64,000 bases of DNA from an uncultured Christensenella sp. (GTDB taxonomy: Bacteria; Bacillota; Clostridia; Christensenellales; Borkfalkiaceae). The position numbers and the translations under genes were made by a program. The stretch's first letter is position 1, and every line of letters begins with the position of its first letter. The DNA is taken from positions 120,651-184,650 of the forward strand of contig CAJUER010000001.1 of the NCBI GenBank assembly GCA_910585705.1, given 5' to 3'. The notes beneath the pieces were generated by a model, which was given only the letters and a program-made list of their open reading frames with translations, was not told where the DNA came from and did no database searches. Positions 16,678 through 25,379 of this stretch are shown here, in pieces.

Positions 16678-16764
16678 ATGAGTGTGCCGGTTCAAGTCAC
16701 GCTGATTGTCTGTGCGACAGTCATTGCGTTGGCTATCATTGCAAACTTATTCAAAAGGAAGTGA
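16678..16764 (+). CDS. 28-residue single-pass membrane peptide
   Basis: Starts MSVPVQVTLIVCATVIA and ends LFKRK: one hydrophobic helix of about 20 residues with a positive end. AGGGGGTGA lies 6 bases before the ATG, and the next gene starts 4 bp after the stop, so it is a real packed gene. Function unknown; an early membrane peptide can be a host-modifying or exclusion factor. Confidence 0.7.
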   Translation: MSVPVQVTLIVCATVIALAIIANLFKRK

Positions 16765-16768
16765 CACC

Positions 16769-17137
16769 ATGCCGAAAGAAAGATGGAAAGTTGTCGAAAG
16801 TCATCCGAATTACAAGGTCAGCACTTTGGGCAGGGTGATGAACGGCAGGACAGGGAAACTTCTGAACCCCTATGACGATGGGCAAGGTTATCTTCGGGTG
16901 AAGATTGACGGAAGGTGCGAAAGGCTTCACATATTGGTCGCAACGGCATTCTGTCCGCACCCCGAAGGCAAGAACATCGTCAATCACAAAAGGGGCAAGA
17001 AACACGATTGCAGGGCTTCACAACTCGAATGGGTCACGCAGTCGGAAAATATCCAACACGCCTGGAACACTGGTCTGTGTGGAAGGGGGGGGGGTAAACG
17101 GAAATGGCAGCAGAAAAAAACTTTGAAAACAAGGTGA
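16769..17137 (+). CDS. NUMOD4/HNH homing-type endonuclease
   Basis: 122 residues as sequenced. The N-terminus is a NUMOD4 motif (RWKVVESHPNYKVSTLGRVM), followed by an HNH region (HILVATAFCPHP, then VNHKRGKKHDCRASQLEWVT). It ends in a G10 tract at 17085-17094. In the sequenced state the frame passes into the next gene; with 8 or 11 G residues it would stop at the TAA directly after the tract. Phage HNH proteins of this type can be selfish homing enzymes or packaging-related nickases. Confidence 0.82.
   Translation: MPKERWKVVESHPNYKVSTLGRVMNGRTGKLLNPYDDGQGYLRVKIDGRCERLHILVATAFCPHPEGKNIVNHKRGKKHDCRASQLEWVTQSENIQHAWNTGLCGRGGGKRKWQQKKTLKTR
17085..17094 (+). repeat. G10 homopolymer
   Basis: Ten consecutive G at the end of the HNH gene, directly before the ATG of the VRR-NUC gene at 17104, where it also replaces the usual ribosome binding site. 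Confidence 0.85.
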
Positions 17138-17526
17138 AAAGATACCTTGAATCAATCGGGGTTTATGACCTGGGGACAGGTGCTGACAAGATGAAGGTTG
17201 TGCCCTGTGGATATTTTGAAAAGCGTTGGGGCGGTGGTTATTCGAAGGCAGGGTTGCCCGACATGCACATTGTGGTGTGCGGTGTCAACCTTGATGTTGA
17301 ACTGAAAGCATCCAACGGCAGACCGTCAGAACTGCAAAAACAAAAGATTGTGCAAATCAATCAGTCGGGAAGTATTGGCATCATCCTGTACCCCGAAGGG
17401 TTTGAACAGTTCAAAGAAATCATCAAGGGGGTGCAAAAATGCAATATTCCCATAGCAGGGTTGAATGCTTTGAAAAATGCAAATTCAAGTTCAAAATGCG
17501 TTATCTTGACGAAATTGACACGATAG
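17104..17526 (+). CDS. VRR-NUC domain nuclease
   Basis: 140 residues. The VRR-NUC fold shows as GLPDMHIVVCGVNLDVELKA (Asp and Glu-x-Lys of the PD-(D/E)XK core) and QKQKIVQINQSGSIGIIL. Stand-alone VRR-NUC proteins are regular members of phage replication modules next to SNF2 helicases; they cut branched DNA or act as Holliday-junction-type nucleases. The last ~28 residues overlap the next gene and are probably not conserved. Confidence 0.85.
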   Translation: MAAEKNFENKVKRYLESIGVYDLGTGADKMKVVPCGYFEKRWGGGYSKAGLPDMHIVVCGVNLDVELKASNGRPSELQKQKIVQINQSGSIGIILYPEGFEQFKEIIKGVQKCNIPIAGLNALKNANSSSKCVILTKLTR

Positions 17527-19289
17527 CATCCACAGAGCCTGACAACCCCCTGATTGTCGGAACGGCGTTGCACACTGGCATTGAAAAAGGTGTCAAAGAA
17601 GCAATCGAAGAATATTTCATGTCGTTCCCGATAATTGACGAAGGTCACATCAACGAAGCAATCAAATTGGAATACCTGATTCCAAAGGCGAAAAAACTTC
17701 TTCCGCCTGGGGAATACGAAGTGGAAATTCAAGACGATGACTTCATCGGTTTCATTGACCTTCTTGCGCCGGCAACCGTGTTTGAAAGGGGCGTTGAAGT
17801 TCCGAACATGTTTGACATCTATGACTTCAAGTATTCGAACAATGTGCAGCATTACAAAGAATCGAAGCAGTTGCATTTGTACAAACATTTTTATGAAAAG
17901 ACACACCCTGGAAAGCACATCAGAAACCTGTTCTTCGTATTTGTTCCGAAGGTCAATTCGAAACAGAAGAAAACGGAAAGCCTGACTGAATTCCGCAGAA
18001 GGATTGTGGAAGAACTCGGTCAGAAGGAAATCAAAATCGTCAAAATAGACTACCAGTCGGAAAGGGTGACCGAATGGTTTCAGGAAATCAAGACGATCAA
18101 CGAAACGAAGGAATTCGAAAAAAATCCTTCATACCTTTGCAGATACTGCGAATACCAAAATTTTTGTGAAAAAGGAGATTCATTTATGTTGTTACCCAAA
18201 AATGAAAGAAGAAACATCGAAAAGGTGGAAAAGCGTGTCATTTGGATTTATGGCGCACCTTTCAGCGGAAAAACCACCTTTGCGAACGCATTCCCCGATC
18301 CGCTGATGCTGAACACGGACGGCAACATCAAATTCGTTGATGCACCGTACATCCACATCAAGGACGAAGTGAAGGTCGAAGGTAGAATGACCAAACGCAC
18401 CGCAGCGTGGGAAGCCTTCAAGGATGTCGTTGCCGAACTCGAAAAGAAGGGCAACACCTTCAAGACCATTGTCGTTGACTTGGTTGAAGATTTGTACGAA
18501 TACTGCCGTGTGTACATGTGCGGTCAGATGGGAATCACCCACGAATCGGACGATTCCTTCAAGGCGTGGGATAAGGTCAGAACCGAATTCCTGAACACGC
18601 TGAAAAGGCTTGTCAATCTTGAATATGAAAACATCATCTTGATTTCGCATGAAGATACAAGCAAGGACATCACCAAAAAAGGCGGTGACAAAATCACGGC
18701 GATCAAGCCGAACTTGCAGGAAAAGGTCGCAAACAAGGTTGCCGGCATGGTGGACTTGGTTGCAAGAATCGTTGCAGACGGCAGTGTCCGCACCTTCTGT
18801 TTCAAGTCGAATGAAGTCATCTTCGGCGGTGGCAGATTAAAGGTCGATGCGAAAGACATTCCGCTTGATGTCAATGCGCTTTTCAGAGTGTATGACGAAG
18901 CGAACAGGAACGCAGCGAAGAAGGCAACGAACACGGCGCAGGGCAGACAGAAAGCGGTGCAGACGGAAGAATCCCAGGCGGTTCAGACAACAACTGCGCC
19001 CACGGAAGCGGAAAAGCCGTCAGACGGCGATTCTACGCCCCAGGAAGCGACATCCGAAGCGGTGGCGGAAACCGTGCAGGAACAGCCGACAAGAAGAACA
19101 CGCAGAAGGGCAGAAGCGACAACGCCCGACAGCGCAACGGAAGCGAAGGGCGCACCTGCCGAAGCGCAGGATGACAACACACCGCCCTGGGAAAATAAAA
19201 AGCCGATGGGCGATATTGCACCCCAGGAAGAAAGCAGCACCGAAACAACGCCGGTCAGAAGGGTCAGAAAATCCAGGTCGGCGCAGTAA
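17439..19289 (+). CDS. RecB-like nuclease fused to Sak4-like RecA-fold ATPase
   Basis: 616 residues. The first ~245 are a Cas4/RecB-type PD-(D/E)XK exonuclease: FDIYDFKY holds the D-x-K catalytic residues, and CRYCEYQNFC is part of the Fe-S cluster-type cysteine set. From residue ~250 a P-loop ATPase follows (IYGAPFSGKTTFANAF; Walker B TIVVDLVEDLYE), of the Sak4 single-strand-annealing kind. The last ~120 residues are Thr/Glu/Ala-rich and disordered. A perfect AAAAGGAG lies 8 bases before an in-frame ATG at 18186, so the ATPase can also be made alone. Role: recombination and replication end processing. Confidence 0.85.
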   Translation: MQYSHSRVECFEKCKFKFKMRYLDEIDTIASTEPDNPLIVGTALHTGIEKGVKEAIEEYFMSFPIIDEGHINEAIKLEYLIPKAKKLLPPGEYEVEIQDDDFIGFIDLLAPATVFERGVEVPNMFDIYDFKYSNNVQHYKESKQLHLYKHFYEKTHPGKHIRNLFFVFVPKVNSKQKKTESLTEFRRRIVEELGQKEIKIVKIDYQSERVTEWFQEIKTINETKEFEKNPSYLCRYCEYQNFCEKGDSFMLLPKNERRNIEKVEKRVIWIYGAPFSGKTTFANAFPDPLMLNTDGNIKFVDAPYIHIKDEVKVEGRMTKRTAAWEAFKDVVAELEKKGNTFKTIVVDLVEDLYEYCRVYMCGQMGITHESDDSFKAWDKVRTEFLNTLKRLVNLEYENIILISHEDTSKDITKKGGDKITAIKPNLQEKVANKVAGMVDLVARIVADGSVRTFCFKSNEVIFGGGRLKVDAKDIPLDVNALFRVYDEANRNAAKKATNTAQGRQKAVQTEESQAVQTTTAPTEAEKPSDGDSTPQEATSEAVAETVQEQPTRRTRRRAEATTPDSATEAKGAPAEAQDDNTPPWENKKPMGDIAPQEESSTETTPVRRVRKSRSAQ

Positions 19290-19342
19290 ACAAAACCAAA
19301 TTCAAAACCAAAAATCAAATTCATAAAGGACGGTAAAAAATC

Positions 19343-19813
19343 ATGGCAGACAAAAACACGAACAACATTTGGGACAAGTTCGACAAGACAATCGACACGA
19401 AGGGTCTTGCGGAAGATGTCAAGACGGCAGCCGAAAACGGCGGTTCTTATAAGGAAGTACCTTTCGGGGACTACGAAGTTGCAATCGACAAATTGGAACT
19501 GACGGCATCCAAAGCAGGTGACCCGATGGTCAGCGTTTGGTTCAAGGTCGTTGACGGCGAATACAAGGGAAGCAGGATTTTCATGAACCAGGTGGTCACG
19601 CAGGGTTTCCAAATCCACATCATCAACGAATTCCTTCGTTCGCTCGATTCGGGCATTGACATCAACTTCGATACATACAAGCAGTACGGCAATTTGCTGA
19701 TGGATGTTTTCGAAGCGGTCAACGGCAACTTGGAATTTGCCCTTTCCTACAAGGAAGGCAAGAACGGTTTCGCAAAGTACGAAATCACGGAAGTTTTCGA
19801 ACTCGAAGATTAA
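19343..19813 (+). CDS. DUF669 phage single-strand-DNA-binding-like protein
   Basis: 156 residues with the DUF669 core (PFGDYEVAIDKLELTASKAG, then VWFKVVDGEYKGSRIFMN). The family regularly sits beside Sak4-type ATPases and phage polymerases and is thought to serve as an SSB or annealing accessory. AAAGGACGGT ribosome site. It lies directly after the nuclease-ATPase fusion and before the DNA polymerase. Confidence 0.85.
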   Translation: MADKNTNNIWDKFDKTIDTKGLAEDVKTAAENGGSYKEVPFGDYEVAIDKLELTASKAGDPMVSVWFKVVDGEYKGSRIFMNQVVTQGFQIHIINEFLRSLDSGIDINFDTYKQYGNLLMDVFEAVNGNLEFALSYKEGKNGFAKYEITEVFELED

Positions 19814-19826
19814 ACGGCAGAAAGGC

Positions 19827-19865
19827 AAGGGGTGGGGTGTTCCATCTCACCCCCGAACCTTTTTG
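19827..19865 (+). terminator. Possible attenuator hairpin
   Basis: GGGGTG (19834-19839) pairs with CACCCC (19848-19853), extended by AAGG and CCTT, then TTTTG. It lies between the DUF669 and polymerase genes and may lower downstream expression. Confidence 0.4.
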
Positions 19866-19881
19866 AAAGGAAGGTGAAACA

Positions 19882-21597
19882 ATGCTTTTTTATGACTTCG
19901 AAGTGTTCAAATACGATTGGTTGGTTGTCGTTCTCGATATGCAGAACCGAAAGGAACATGTCATTGTGAACGATGCCGAAGGACTGGAAGCCTTGTACGA
20001 AGCGAACAAAAACGAAATTTGGGCAGGCTTCAACAATCGTCATTATGACCAGTACATCTTGAAAGGCATCCTTTGCGGTTTTGACCCGAAGAAGATCAAT
20101 GACTTCATCATCAAGAAGGAACAGCCTGGGTGGAAGTATTCTTCGATGCTCGGCAAAATTCCCCTTCTGAACTACGATGTGATGTTGAACACCGACAGGG
20201 GTCTGAAAGCCTTTGAAGGGTTTATGGGACACAGCATCAAGGAATCCGATGTTCCGTTCGAAATCGACAGAAAACTGACGGAAGCGGAAATCAAGGATGT
20301 CGTGGACTACTGCCGAAACGATGTGCAGGAAACGATTGAAATTTTCCTGCAACGCATTGACGAATTCAACACCATGATGTATTTCATCAAGCATTTCAAT
20401 TTGCCTATTTCGTCAATCAGCAAAACGAAAGCACAACTTGCTGCGGAAATACTCGGCGGAAACCGTAAAGGGGAAACCTTCGATGACGAATTCGAATTCC
20501 CTTTGGTGGACTGCCTTGACCTGAAAAAATACAAGTACATTGCGGATTGGTACAAGAACCCCGACAACCACGATTACAAGAAAAAGCAAGACGAAGTGAT
20601 TGTTGCCGGCGTTCCGCACACCTTTTCGTGGGGCGGTGGTCACGGTGCAATTCCAAAATGCCATCGGAAGGGCGTGTTCCTGATTGTCGATGTCACTGCC
20701 TATTATCCCAGTCAACAGAAGCAATTTCATTTCGGTTACAGGGTGATGGATAAACCTGAAAACTTCGAATTCATTCACGACAGCAACATCGAATTCAAGC
20801 GGAAGGGTGACAAGAAGGCAAGGTTGCCGTTCAAGATTATGGACAACGCCATTTCGGGGCAGATGAAGCAGAAAGGTTCTGCGTTGTATGACCCTATGTC
20901 GAACAATAGCATCTGCATCAACGGTCAGATGATGTTGCTTGACCTGGTTGAACACATTGAACCGTACAGCGCAACAATCCGCCTGATACAGAATAACACG
21001 GACGGTCTGATCTACGAACTTTTGGACTATGAAAATGATTTCGACATTCTTGACAACATAGTTGCCGAATGGGAAAAGCGGACTGGAATGAAGATGGATT
21101 TCGACACATACTTCGGGGAAATCTTCCAAAAGGATGTGAACAACTATCTGATTGTTGACCGTGAAACTGGGGCGGTTAAGTGCAAAGGTGCGTATGTCAA
21201 AAAGTTGTCTGCGCTCGATTACGATTTGCCGATTGTCAACAAGGCATTGGTGGATTACATGATGCAGGGCGTTCCGGTGCAACAGACCATCGAACAGTGT
21301 GATGATTTGAAGGAATTTCAACTTGTCAGCAAAATTTCAAACAAGTACAGGTGCATTCTGCACGGTGACAGAGAAATCAAGGAAAAGTGTGTCCGCATCT
21401 TCGCTTCGAAGAAGGCAACTGATCCTGGGGCATTCAAAGTCAGCATTCGCAGGGGCAAGCCTGAAAAAATCGCAAACAGTCCCGAACATTGCTTCTTCTT
21501 CAATGAAAGCGTGAATGGGGTTAAATGCCCCACAGACCTTGACAAAAAGTGGTATGTGGATTTGGCAGAAAAAAGACTACAAGACTTTGGAGTGTAA
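19882..21597 (+). CDS. Family B-like phage DNA polymerase
   Basis: 571 residues. The 3'-5' exonuclease motifs are FYDFEVFKYDW (D-x-E), NNRHYDQ and YCRNDVQE (Y-x3-D). Polymerase motif A is VDVTAYYPSQ, the motif B region is DPMSNNSICINGQ, and motif C is NTDGLIYE, where the usual DTDG has Asn for the first Asp. It is compact for the family and has no evident uracil-reading N-terminal domain. With the neighbouring primase-helicase it forms the phage replisome. The Asn in motif C should be checked before calling it fully active, though several phage relatives show the same change. Confidence 0.87.
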   Translation: MLFYDFEVFKYDWLVVVLDMQNRKEHVIVNDAEGLEALYEANKNEIWAGFNNRHYDQYILKGILCGFDPKKINDFIIKKEQPGWKYSSMLGKIPLLNYDVMLNTDRGLKAFEGFMGHSIKESDVPFEIDRKLTEAEIKDVVDYCRNDVQETIEIFLQRIDEFNTMMYFIKHFNLPISSISKTKAQLAAEILGGNRKGETFDDEFEFPLVDCLDLKKYKYIADWYKNPDNHDYKKKQDEVIVAGVPHTFSWGGGHGAIPKCHRKGVFLIVDVTAYYPSQQKQFHFGYRVMDKPENFEFIHDSNIEFKRKGDKKARLPFKIMDNAISGQMKQKGSALYDPMSNNSICINGQMMLLDLVEHIEPYSATIRLIQNNTDGLIYELLDYENDFDILDNIVAEWEKRTGMKMDFDTYFGEIFQKDVNNYLIVDRETGAVKCKGAYVKKLSALDYDLPIVNKALVDYMMQGVPVQQTIEQCDDLKEFQLVSKISNKYRCILHGDREIKEKCVRIFASKKATDPGAFKVSIRRGKPEKIANSPEHCFFFNESVNGVKCPTDLDKKWYVDLAEKRLQDFGV

Positions 21598-21603
21598 AAG
21601 GAA

Positions 21604-22059
21604 ATGGAAAAATTACGAATCGATTACGAAAACGAATCAGGGGGCGAATGCTTCATGGAATTGAATTGTGCGTTCTTCTTCCCCTGTACCAAAAAAGATG
21701 CGAAGATTGTGTTTCCGTTGGCGGTTAAGAATTGCACTTCCGAAACTATTCACGAATTGAAAAAGCACTTTGTGGATGCAAAGGAATTGTGCGAAGAAGC
21801 CTTGAAAACCTATTCCAAAATATATGCGGAATCTTCACAAAAAGCATCCGACACCCTTGAACTTATTGCGACAGGGAAACACCCTTCGGGGGTAAAAGCA
21901 ACGGCAGACGAACTTTCAGCAGCAAGGGGTGACCTGATATGGCAAAAAACGCAGAGCAGGAAAAGCCTTGACGAAGTGAAGCGCAACCGCCGTTTGATTT
22001 CAAAGTACGCTGAAAATATTGAACTTTTAGAACAATACTTGGCGAAACAAGGGGTGTGA
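21604..22059 (+). CDS. Hypothetical helical phage protein
   Basis: 151 residues. Mostly helical and charged from residue 45 onward (IHELKKHFVDAKELCEEALK). No motif recognised. It sits between polymerase and primase-helicase genes and overlaps the latter's upstream region, so it belongs to the replication operon. Confidence 0.65.
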   Translation: MEKLRIDYENESGGECFMELNCAFFFPCTKKDAKIVFPLAVKNCTSETIHELKKHFVDAKELCEEALKTYSKIYAESSQKASDTLELIATGKHPSGVKATADELSAARGDLIWQKTQSRKSLDEVKRNRRLISKYAENIELLEQYLAKQGV

Positions 22060-22061
22060 CC

Positions 22062-23969
22062 ATGTTTTTCAAGGGATATGTGAAAACAAAAAACAAGAAG
22101 TGCGTGGAAACCTTCAAGGGTCGGACGGATTTCAAAACCTACGATGAAGTGAAGGGATTGGACGAATTCGCAGGCATTCTTGCATCTGATGCAATCTTGG
22201 TCGATGTTGACGATATGGAACAATCAAACCTGTTGCTTGACATTTGCGAAGGTGAAAACATCCGTTGCAAAGTCCTTCAAAGTCGTTCGGGAATGCACTT
22301 CCTGTTTAAGAACAGCAAGGTTGACAAGTGCTACACCAAAACCAAACTGTCCTGCGGTCTGATTGCAGACATCAAATCGGGGTTCAAAAACTGCTATGAA
22401 GTTTTGAAAATCGAAGGCAGGGAAAGGGAAGTTTTGTACGACATTTTTGAAAATGAAGAATATCAAGAATTGCCGAAGTGGTTGTTCCCCATAAAGTGCA
22501 ACACAGAATTCCTTGACATGAAGGCAGGTGAAGGGCGGAATCAGTCACTGTTCAACTACATACTGACATTACAGGCTAACGATTACAGCGTGGAAGAAGC
22601 AAGGGAAACCATCAGGATCATCAACAAATACATTCTGAAAGACCCTTTGTCGGAAAGCGAATTGGATGTGATTTTGCGTGACAGCGCATTCCACAAACCG
22701 ATTTTCTTCAAGGGACAAACCTTCCTTCACGACAAATTTGCAACCTACATCAAGAACAACAACCGCATCATCAAAATCAATGGGCAGTTGTATGTGTACA
22801 AAGACGGCATCTATGTCAGCGGACAGGACGAATTGGAATCCATAATGATTCAGCACATCCCCAGTCTGTCAAGGGCAAAAAGGTCGGAAGTCCTGGCGTA
22901 CTTGCAAATTTTGATAATGGAAAACACCGAACCGGCGAAGCCGAATTTGATTGCCTTCCGCAACGGCGTTTACAACATCGACACAGGGGAACTTCGGGCG
23001 TTCAGTCCCGAAATCGTTCTGACGAACCGCATTCCCTGGGATTACAACGAAAGCGCACATTCGGAATTGGCGGACAAGACCCTTGACAAGATTGCCTGCC
23101 ACGATCCGCAAATCAGAACCATTCTGAATGAATGCATCGGGTCGTGCTTCTACCGCTCGAATACACTTGGCGGTGGCAAAGCCTTCATTCTGACAGGCGA
23201 AGGGGCGAACGGCAAATCCACCTTCCTGACGATGATTCAAAACATCCTGGGCGAAGAAAACATTTCTTCCCTTGACTTGAAGGAATTGGATGCGAAGTTC
23301 CAAAACGCAGAACTGTTCGGTAAGTTGGCGAACATCGGTGACGATATTTCGGACGAATTCATTGTGAACGCATCGGTGTTCAAGAAACTGGTCACAGGCA
23401 ACAGAATTCAGGTGCAGCGCAAAGGGGAAAGACCATTCGAATTCAACAACCACGCAAAGATGCTTTTTTCGGCAAACAACATTCCCAGGATAAAGGACAA
23501 GACAGGTGCGGTTCTTCGCAGATTGCTGATTGTTCCGTTCGATGCACGATTTTCGGCGGATGATCCTGACTACGATTCTGCAATCACTTATAAGTTGCAA
23601 GCGCAGGAAGTCATGGAATATCTGATTCAGTTGGGGTTGAAATCCTTGAAGGAAGTCATCAAACGCCAGTCATTCACCGAATCCGAAAAGGTCAAGGTCG
23701 AAGTTGCAGAATACGAAGAAATGAACAACCCTGTCAAAGCCTTCTTGAATCACTGCGAAGCGAACGATGTGCAGGTTCTGAACGAAAGTGTGAATTTGAT
23801 TTTCGAAAAATATTCCACATTCTGCACCATGAACGGCTATCAGGCAGTATCGCAGATGGAATGCACGAAGCAAATCAAGCGTTTGCGTGGGTATGACATC
23901 AAACAGGCAAGGGTCGGAAAGACCAGGTGCAACATCTTCATCGAAGCGAAGAAGGACGGCACAGAATAA
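22062..23969 (+). CDS. D5-type primase-helicase (SF3)
   Basis: 635 residues. The N-terminal ~140 residues have primase-like acidic residues (ILVDVDDMEQSN), a D5_N region follows, and an SF3 helicase ATPase occupies residues ~350-510: Walker A GEGANGKST, Walker B IGDDIS, and the sensor region LFSANNIPRIKDKTGAVLRR. The C-terminus is a winged-helix primer-binding-like domain. It unwinds and probably primes phage DNA. I chose the ATG at 22062 following AAGGGGTG rather than the GTG two codons earlier. Confidence 0.9.
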   Translation: MFFKGYVKTKNKKCVETFKGRTDFKTYDEVKGLDEFAGILASDAILVDVDDMEQSNLLLDICEGENIRCKVLQSRSGMHFLFKNSKVDKCYTKTKLSCGLIADIKSGFKNCYEVLKIEGREREVLYDIFENEEYQELPKWLFPIKCNTEFLDMKAGEGRNQSLFNYILTLQANDYSVEEARETIRIINKYILKDPLSESELDVILRDSAFHKPIFFKGQTFLHDKFATYIKNNNRIIKINGQLYVYKDGIYVSGQDELESIMIQHIPSLSRAKRSEVLAYLQILIMENTEPAKPNLIAFRNGVYNIDTGELRAFSPEIVLTNRIPWDYNESAHSELADKTLDKIACHDPQIRTILNECIGSCFYRSNTLGGGKAFILTGEGANGKSTFLTMIQNILGEENISSLDLKELDAKFQNAELFGKLANIGDDISDEFIVNASVFKKLVTGNRIQVQRKGERPFEFNNHAKMLFSANNIPRIKDKTGAVLRRLLIVPFDARFSADDPDYDSAITYKLQAQEVMEYLIQLGLKSLKEVIKRQSFTESEKVKVEVAEYEEMNNPVKAFLNHCEANDVQVLNESVNLIFEKYSTFCTMNGYQAVSQMECTKQIKRLRGYDIKQARVGKTRCNIFIEAKKDGTE

Positions 23970-23979
23970 GGCGGTGACT

Positions 23980-24219
23980 ATGGGAAACGGAAACCGCAAA
24001 GCGCAGTACAGGCGCAGAAAAGAACGCTTGAAAAACAGACCGCCGAAGCAGAAGGAAAAGTTCCAGTTGATAGACGGCAACTTGACCTTCTATCCGGTGG
24101 CGGAATGCAGACCACACAACGGATGTTTGACCGAAGGTCTGATTGAAACCCACAGGTGCAGACAGCGAAAATGCCCAGGGTTGAAGCCATTAAACAAGGA
24201 CGGTGATCGCAATGGATAG
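23980..24219 (+). CDS. Small basic phage protein
   Basis: 79 residues. Very basic N-terminus (RRRKERLKNRPPKQKEK), then several Cys/His (CRPHNGC, HRCRQRKCPG) that may bind zinc. Function unknown; AAGGCGGTGA precedes the ATG. Confidence 0.6.
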   Translation: MGNGNRKAQYRRRKERLKNRPPKQKEKFQLIDGNLTFYPVAECRPHNGCLTEGLIETHRCRQRKCPGLKPLNKDGDRNG

Positions 24220-24430
24220 AGAAAAGGAAAACGCCCTTCGAATGCTTGAAGGTTGTGTCTGTCGGTTGAGTGTAACGGACGAAGAAGATGAAGCCTATCG
24301 TGTTTTTAATGGCATCACGATGTGGGCGCAACAAATTCTGAACCATACACTGCGCCGTATCTATGATCAGAAACATCAAGAAGAAGGGGGTGAAGTAAAT
24401 GTGCGAAGAACAAAACGAAAAAGACATTGA
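24212..24430 (+). CDS. Hypothetical phage protein
   Basis: 72 residues, overlapping both neighbours. Acidic first half and a strongly basic end (VRRTKRKRH). AAGGACGGTGA lies 5 bases before the ATG at 24212. Unrecognised. Confidence 0.55.
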   Translation: MDREKENALRMLEGCVCRLSVTDEEDEAYRVFNGITMWAQQILNHTLRRIYDQKHQEEGGEVNVRRTKRKRH

Positions 24431-24791
24431 AGTCAAGGAAGATGACCGTGACCCTTTGAAGGAAGCAATTCAGCAGGCTTGGAAAAAGCACTTGGAAACA
24501 CCGGAAGGGCAGGAAGCGAAGATGGCGATGGACAAAGGCATCAAGCAGTTGGGTGACACAATTAACCTTCTGATAAAAGTAATCAAACCTGTCGCAGACT
24601 TGCTTCAAATGGCATTCAAAACGATTGCAGAGCAGAAAGAAAAAGCACTGGCCAGATCCAGCAAAAGGGTTAGACATCTTGCCCTGCACGGCAGAACCGA
24701 ACGCATCAGGAACAAAAACTGGAAGCGTGTTTGGAAGGAATACATCAAGGGGGTGCGCCATGCCGAAAGATTGGTCAGGGAATCAAAATAG
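24399..24791 (+). CDS. Hypothetical helical phage protein
   Basis: 130 residues, acidic at the N-terminus and very basic at the C-terminus (RTERIRNKNWKRVWKEYIKG). Mostly helical. It overlaps the next methyltransferase gene by 32 bp. Unrecognised. Confidence 0.55.
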   Translation: MCEEQNEKDIEVKEDDRDPLKEAIQQAWKKHLETPEGQEAKMAMDKGIKQLGDTINLLIKVIKPVADLLQMAFKTIAEQKEKALARSSKRVRHLALHGRTERIRNKNWKRVWKEYIKGVRHAERLVRESK

Positions 24792-25359
24792 CATCTATAA
24801 GACATTGGGTGCATCGAACCACACCGAAGGTGAAAGGCAATCGGATGACTACTATGCAACCGAACCGAAGGCAGCGGAACTTCTGCTTGAACAAGAAGAT
24901 TTCCACCATACGATTTGGGAATGCGCCTGCGGTGAAGGGCATCTTGCAAAAGTATTCGAAGCGCACGGTCACGAAGTCATTGCAACCGATCTGATATATC
25001 GGGGGTACGGTGACCCTGAACCGCTCGATTTCCTGAAAGACACCCTGGACGATTTCGAAGGGGACATCATCACAAATCCACCCTATAAGTACGCACAGGA
25101 ATTTGTGCAGAAGGCGTTGGAAAGCGTGAAGGACGGAAGAAAGGTTGCGATGTTCCTGAAACTGCAATTCCTGGAAGGGAAGGCAAGGAAAGAACTATTC
25201 CAAAAGACCCCCCCCCGAATCGTTTATGTGTCAAGTTCAAGACTGCTATGCGCTATGAACGGCGAATTTGACAAAATCACTTCCAGTGCCGTTGCCTATG
25301 CTTGGTTTGTATGGGTGAAGGGGTTCACTGGGGAAACCACCGTGCGGTGGATAAACTAA
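24760..25359 (+). CDS. Third phage DNA methyltransferase-like protein (NPPY)
   Basis: 199 residues. SAM-binding motif I region ECACGEGHLAKVFEAHGHEV (near residue 50) comes before motif IV ITNPPYKYAQEF (near residue 110), so the order is gamma-like, unlike the other two methyltransferases. NPPY suggests adenine N6 modification. A C9 run at 25208-25216 lies in the middle of the gene after motif IV; a one-base change would truncate the last third. No restriction partner nearby. Confidence 0.82.
   Translation: MPKDWSGNQNSIYKTLGASNHTEGERQSDDYYATEPKAAELLLEQEDFHHTIWECACGEGHLAKVFEAHGHEVIATDLIYRGYGDPEPLDFLKDTLDDFEGDIITNPPYKYAQEFVQKALESVKDGRKVAMFLKLQFLEGKARKELFQKTPPRIVYVSSSRLLCAMNGEFDKITSSAVAYAWFVWVKGFTGETTVRWIN
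25208..25216 (+). repeat. C9 homopolymer inside a methyltransferase gene
   Basis: Nine consecutive C encode Thr-Pro-Pro in frame. The sequenced length keeps the gene open. Confidence 0.85.
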
Positions 25360-25379
25360 AACAAGGAAGGTGCAAAAAT

